16,783 bases of DNA, taken from assembly GCA_964554015.1 (NCBI GenBank), contig CAZKMO010000071.1, positions 1 to 16,783 of the forward strand. Direction: 5' to 3'. This document shows positions 15,906 to 16,783 of this stretch, in pieces. Every line of letters starts with the position of its first letter. The first letter of the stretch is position 1. Source of the stretch: CAYUAG01 sp964554015 (lineage in GTDB: Bacteria; Zhuqueibacterota; QNDG01; CAYUAG01). The notes under the pieces were generated by a model. That model saw only the letters and a list, made by a program, of their open reading frames with translations, was not told the origin of the DNA and did no database searches. The position numbers were made by a program, and so were the translations under genes.

Positions 15906-16783
15906 TTATTGAGGTCCATAGAATACAAACACTGTACCATGTTTGGTTTTATAGAATTCAAGGAAATGATCGGTAATATAATCTCTTACTTCTGAGGAAA
16001 TAATACGCGGGTGGTCAAAATGATATTTTGTTACTATAATCCATACTTTCTTATTTGACCGCAGAATTTGCTTAAATTCTTCCAGGGATTCTATACATGG
16101 TATACCCACAAAAATATCCGTCCATTGACCTTGTTCGTTTTTAAATGACATCATCTGGGCTCGATTAAGATTAATCCCGTTCAAACCATAATCTGATTTA
16201 ATATCATAATAATAGGCAACCTGAGGAAGGCTGGTTATAACCACATCATCTTCCTTTACTTTGTCTTTGATAAAACTTGCCACCTCTTTCCATTCCTCCG
16301 TAGTTACGGCTCCATTGGTTACACCATCGTCCTGAAACGGTATTTTTACACTTATACGAAACCAGGGTGATATAAAAAATAGGACAAAAAAGGCAGATAT
16401 GATAAAATACCGCATCCATCTATATTTGAAGATTAAATCCTTTCTTAAAATAGCACCTTCATTCTCTATAATATTGATAAAACCATAACTACTTAAAATT
16501 AAGAAGAAGGGATAAACATAAAATAAATACCGGGGAGCTCGATGAGTATATACAAATGACAATAAAAAGAGCGGAACCACAAACACCCATAAAAGAATCC
16601 ACCCCAATTGATTTCTGCGGCTCATCAGCTGAACACAGCCCAGAAAGAAAAACACTGCCAGAGGGAACCGCAGACTGGAAATCAAAAAATTAAATAAATA
16701 GACCTGATCAGTGACCGGTGACGATTCTATGGCCCAGGGAGGTGTATACCCTAAAAAGAAATTGACCTCATAGTGCAATCCTG
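15906..16783 (-). CDS. GT-C membrane glycosyltransferase, C-terminal part (PMT/ArnT-like)
   Basis: The frame is open to the right edge, so only the last 290 or so residues are seen. It begins mid-protein in HYEVNFFLGYTPPW, a stretch typical of polyprenol-phosphate-sugar-dependent GT-C enzymes. At least four membrane segments follow: around VYLFNFLISSLRFPLAVFFF, LGWILLWVFVVPLFLLSFVY, YLFYVYPFFLILSSYGF and YFIISAFFVLFFIS. The loop THRAPRYLFYVYPF fits PMT_2/GT83-like proteins. The C-terminal 130 residues are soluble and presumably extracytoplasmic (TEEWKEVASFIKDKVKEDDVV). Its likely role is adding a sugar outside the membrane to the flipped glycan or a protein. The stop at 15906 is one to 28 bases before the next gene, depending on the start chosen. 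Confidence 0.82.
   Translation of the reverse strand, partial: GLHYEVNFFLGYTPPWAIESSPVTDQVYLFNFLISSLRFPLAVFFFLGCVQLMSRRNQLGWILLWVFVVPLFLLSFVYTHRAPRYLFYVYPFFLILSSYGFINIIENEGAILRKDLIFKYRWMRYFIISAFFVLFFISPWFRISVKIPFQDDGVTNGAVTTEEWKEVASFIKDKVKEDDVVITSLPQVAYYYDIKSDYGLNGINLNRAQMMSFKNEQGQWTDIFVGIPCIESLEEFKQILRSNKKVWIIVTKYHFDHPRIISSEVRDYITDHFLEFYKTKHGTVFVFYGPQ

Noticed and set aside
15878..15961. N-terminal extension of the DUF1972 glycosyltransferase
   Set aside because: It would overlap the upstream GT-C gene, and the family begins at MKIALLGTRG. An ATG at 15904 cannot be fully excluded.

Overview
The window is part of a surface-polysaccharide (capsule, exopolysaccharide or cell-wall glycan) biosynthesis locus from a low-GC bacterium. 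AT-rich coding, GGAGG/GAGGT-type Shine-Dalgarno sites, TTG starts and a sigma-A-like promoter suit a Firmicutes/Clostridia-type host. This is an inference, because no taxonomic marker gene is present.

Almost everything is on the minus strand and reads right to left. Right block (16783 to 3988), a tight gene string with 4-base overlaps or short gaps: the C-terminal part of a membrane GT-C (PMT/ArnT-like) glycosyltransferase, a DUF1972-type GT4, an RmlD-like SDR reductase, another GT4, a nitroreductase-methyltransferase fusion, a 621-aa putative alpha/alpha-toroid polysaccharide lyase/hydrolase-like protein, a Wzx-type flippase, a third GT4, an NAD-dependent sugar epimerase, a NeuD/PglD-like acetyltransferase and a DegT-family aminotransferase. 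Middle: a lone plus-strand sulfotransferase-like gene (3333-3953) with its own strong promoter. Left block (3002 to 1): two more GT4 enzymes and a secreted glycoside-hydrolase-like protein that runs off the left edge. The left block appears to start from its own promoter in the 330-bp divergent intergenic region.

Taken together, the SDR enzymes, aminotransferase and acetyltransferase would make nucleotide-activated deoxy- and N-acetylamino-sugars. The five GT4 enzymes would assemble a lipid-linked repeat unit on the cytoplasmic face, and the Wzx protein would flip it. The sulfotransferase-like protein and the methyltransferase half of the fusion could decorate the glycan. The GT-C enzyme and the secreted hydrolase-like protein would act outside the membrane. 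The initiating phosphoglycosyl transferase, the Wzy polymerase and chain-length control are not seen here and may lie outside the window.

The point most worth checking is a run of 12 A filling most of the 17-bp spacer of the sulfotransferase-like gene's promoter, a layout typical of phase-variable promoters. The nitroreductase-methyltransferase fusion and the apparently cytoplasmic lyase-like protein are the other unusual items. No tRNA, rRNA, CRISPR array, insertion sequence or convincing terminator was seen.
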